Of a DNA stretch of 64,000 bases, positions 63,293 through 64,000 are shown in pieces. The notes beneath the pieces are model-generated. The model searched no databases. It saw only the letters and a list, made by a program, of their open reading frames with translations, and was not told the DNA's origin. The stretch covers positions 1-64,000 of the forward strand of contig NZ_JAPSKV010000014.1 in the NCBI RefSeq assembly GCF_031181385.1. The letters are read 5' to 3'. The DNA comes from Fredinandcohnia onubensis (GTDB lineage Bacteria; Bacillota; Bacilli; Bacillales; Bacillaceae_L). Each line of letters starts with the position of its first letter. The first letter of the stretch is position 1. The position numbers and the translations under genes were made by a program.

Positions 63293-64000
63293 TTGGATCA
63301 TATGGACATGACTCCATCAAAACTATGTCGTGAATTCGCAAGAATCTTGAATTGTACTCCCGCTGTTATTAACGGTATTTGTACTGCTACTCGATCAAGA
63401 ACAGAGATTCAACCAGTTGTTCAAGGACGTGAAGCAAATTCATTTATGTTTATTCCTGAGGCCTATTCTTTTGAAAATACGGATAATCAAGGGAGAGCAT
63501 TATGTTTAGGAGAAACCGTTATCCTACAGGAGGAGGTTAACCCATTCATTACTAAATTAAGAGCGCACAATATTATAGTTACCGCTCTTCACAACCACTG
63601 GCTTTTCGAAAGGCCACGTCTTATGTATATTCACTTTGAATCGATTGATCAGCCACTTTCATTCGCAAGAAAGGTAAGCGACGCACTTAGCGTATTGAAA
63701 TCCAGACCAACCCGAAATTCTTCTCGACCAAACCTTCAAATTCCAAACACAAATCAAAGGCTTGTCGACCTTTGTGATCAATTCAATGACATTTTAAATG
63801 GAGAAATGCATTCCTTAGAGGATGGAGATTGTATGGTCATGCGTTCACGTACGAATATAATGCCATCGATATTAGGAAGAAATACTCGGTCATTCCTCGT
63901 CCTTCCGCAAATGTTTAATTTTGAATCTGTATCAAGAGATGGGCGTGCACTATGCTCAGGGGAAACTGTCATTCTACAAGAAGAAATAAATCCATTCATA
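63293..64000 (+). CDS. DUF1259 (LppY/LpqO) protein with tandem domains, partial
   Basis: The gene runs off the window; 236 codons are visible. TTG 63293 follows GGAGGAG; ATG 63302 is an alternative. The visible part has one full domain and most of a second: NGICTATRSRTEIQPV..GREANSFMFIPEAYSFE, GETVILQEEVNPFI, TALHNHWLFERPRLMYIHFE; then MVMRSRTNIMPSILGRNTRSFLVLPQMFNFE and GETVILQEEINPFI. HNHW and IHFE are DUF1259 hallmarks and probably bind metal. No signal peptide, unlike secreted LpqO; its place here suggests a spore-surface role. Confidence 0.82.
   Translation, partial: MDHMDMTPSKLCREFARILNCTPAVINGICTATRSRTEIQPVVQGREANSFMFIPEAYSFENTDNQGRALCLGETVILQEEVNPFITKLRAHNIIVTALHNHWLFERPRLMYIHFESIDQPLSFARKVSDALSVLKSRPTRNSSRPNLQIPNTNQRLVDLCDQFNDILNGEMHSLEDGDCMVMRSRTNIMPSILGRNTRSFLVLPQMFNFESVSRDGRALCSGETVILQEEINPFI

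Noticed and set aside
1-64000. CRISPR array, prophage or integrase-linked island
   Set aside because: No regular spacer-repeat array, no phage structural genes and no integrase were seen; the only direct repeats are the three 52-bp units, which have no spacers.

Overview
The window is low-GC, AT-rich DNA from an endospore-forming Bacillaceae (Bacillus sensu lato). Evidence: SpoVIF, YjcZ-type, CotO, CotZ/CotY and CotX family spore proteins; strong AGGAGG ribosome sites with many TTG starts; Rho-independent terminators; the B. subtilis-like yjcH-yjcG-yjcF block; and opuA with a GbsR-type regulator. The right third carries a manganese-oxidase (mnx) locus like that of marine Mn(II)-oxidising Bacillus spores (SG-1 type). 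Family names rest on reading the translations by eye; no database search was run.

Layout. 1-13 kb is housekeeping and stress: the end of ligD, three tandem 52-bp repeats, an RND exporter, opuAA-AB-AC with a divergent GbsR-like gene, an NprR-like regulator with a tiny peptide-pheromone gene, glucose-type PTS IIA, a frameshifted KinB-like kinase, a YedK/HMCES protein and an IS200 relic. 13-22 kb is a surface-glycan region: three GT4 glycosyltransferases, a UDP-aminosugar dehydrogenase, two SDR epimerases and a sulfotransferase. 22-32 kb holds sstT, a Gly/Tyr/Arg-rich coat-like gene, a DUF3231 gene, tRNA-Val(GAC), a c-di-AMP (ydaO-type) riboswitch in front of a glutamate/dicarboxylate symporter, yjcH-G-F, sporulation genes and aprX. 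32-47 kb is a sulfation and sugar region: ccdA, ATP sulfurylase, a TauE/SafE permease, two more sulfotransferases with a GT-A enzyme, gtaB, a PHP phosphatase that could remove PAP, a kinase-like gene, rmlD, and APS kinase. 44-64 kb is a spore-surface island: His/Cys-rich coat proteins, CotZ-like proteins, two tandem 1218-residue MnxG-type multicopper oxidases, small MnxE/MnxF/MnxD-like proteins with LSm/CotB-like barrels, CotO, a YtkA-like lipoprotein, an Sco-type copper chaperone with two membrane proteins (MnxA-C-like), CotX, acidic repeat proteins and a tandem DUF1259 protein.

How it fits together. Sequences matching the sigma-K consensus (AC, 14-17 nt, CATANNNTA) precede spoVIF, yjcZ, cotZ, mnxD, mnxA, several small coat genes and the UDP-sugar operon; the -10 alone precedes the GT/sulfotransferase operon. 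This suggests late mother-cell co-expression of the Mn oxidase, the coat/exosporium proteins and at least part of the glycan machinery. PAPS-making enzymes (Sat, CysC), three sulfotransferases, a uronic-acid sugar operon and a possible PAP phosphatase in one window suggest that the spore carries a sulfated, uronate-containing glycan next to the Mn-oxidising exosporium. That link is an inference and is the most interesting idea here.
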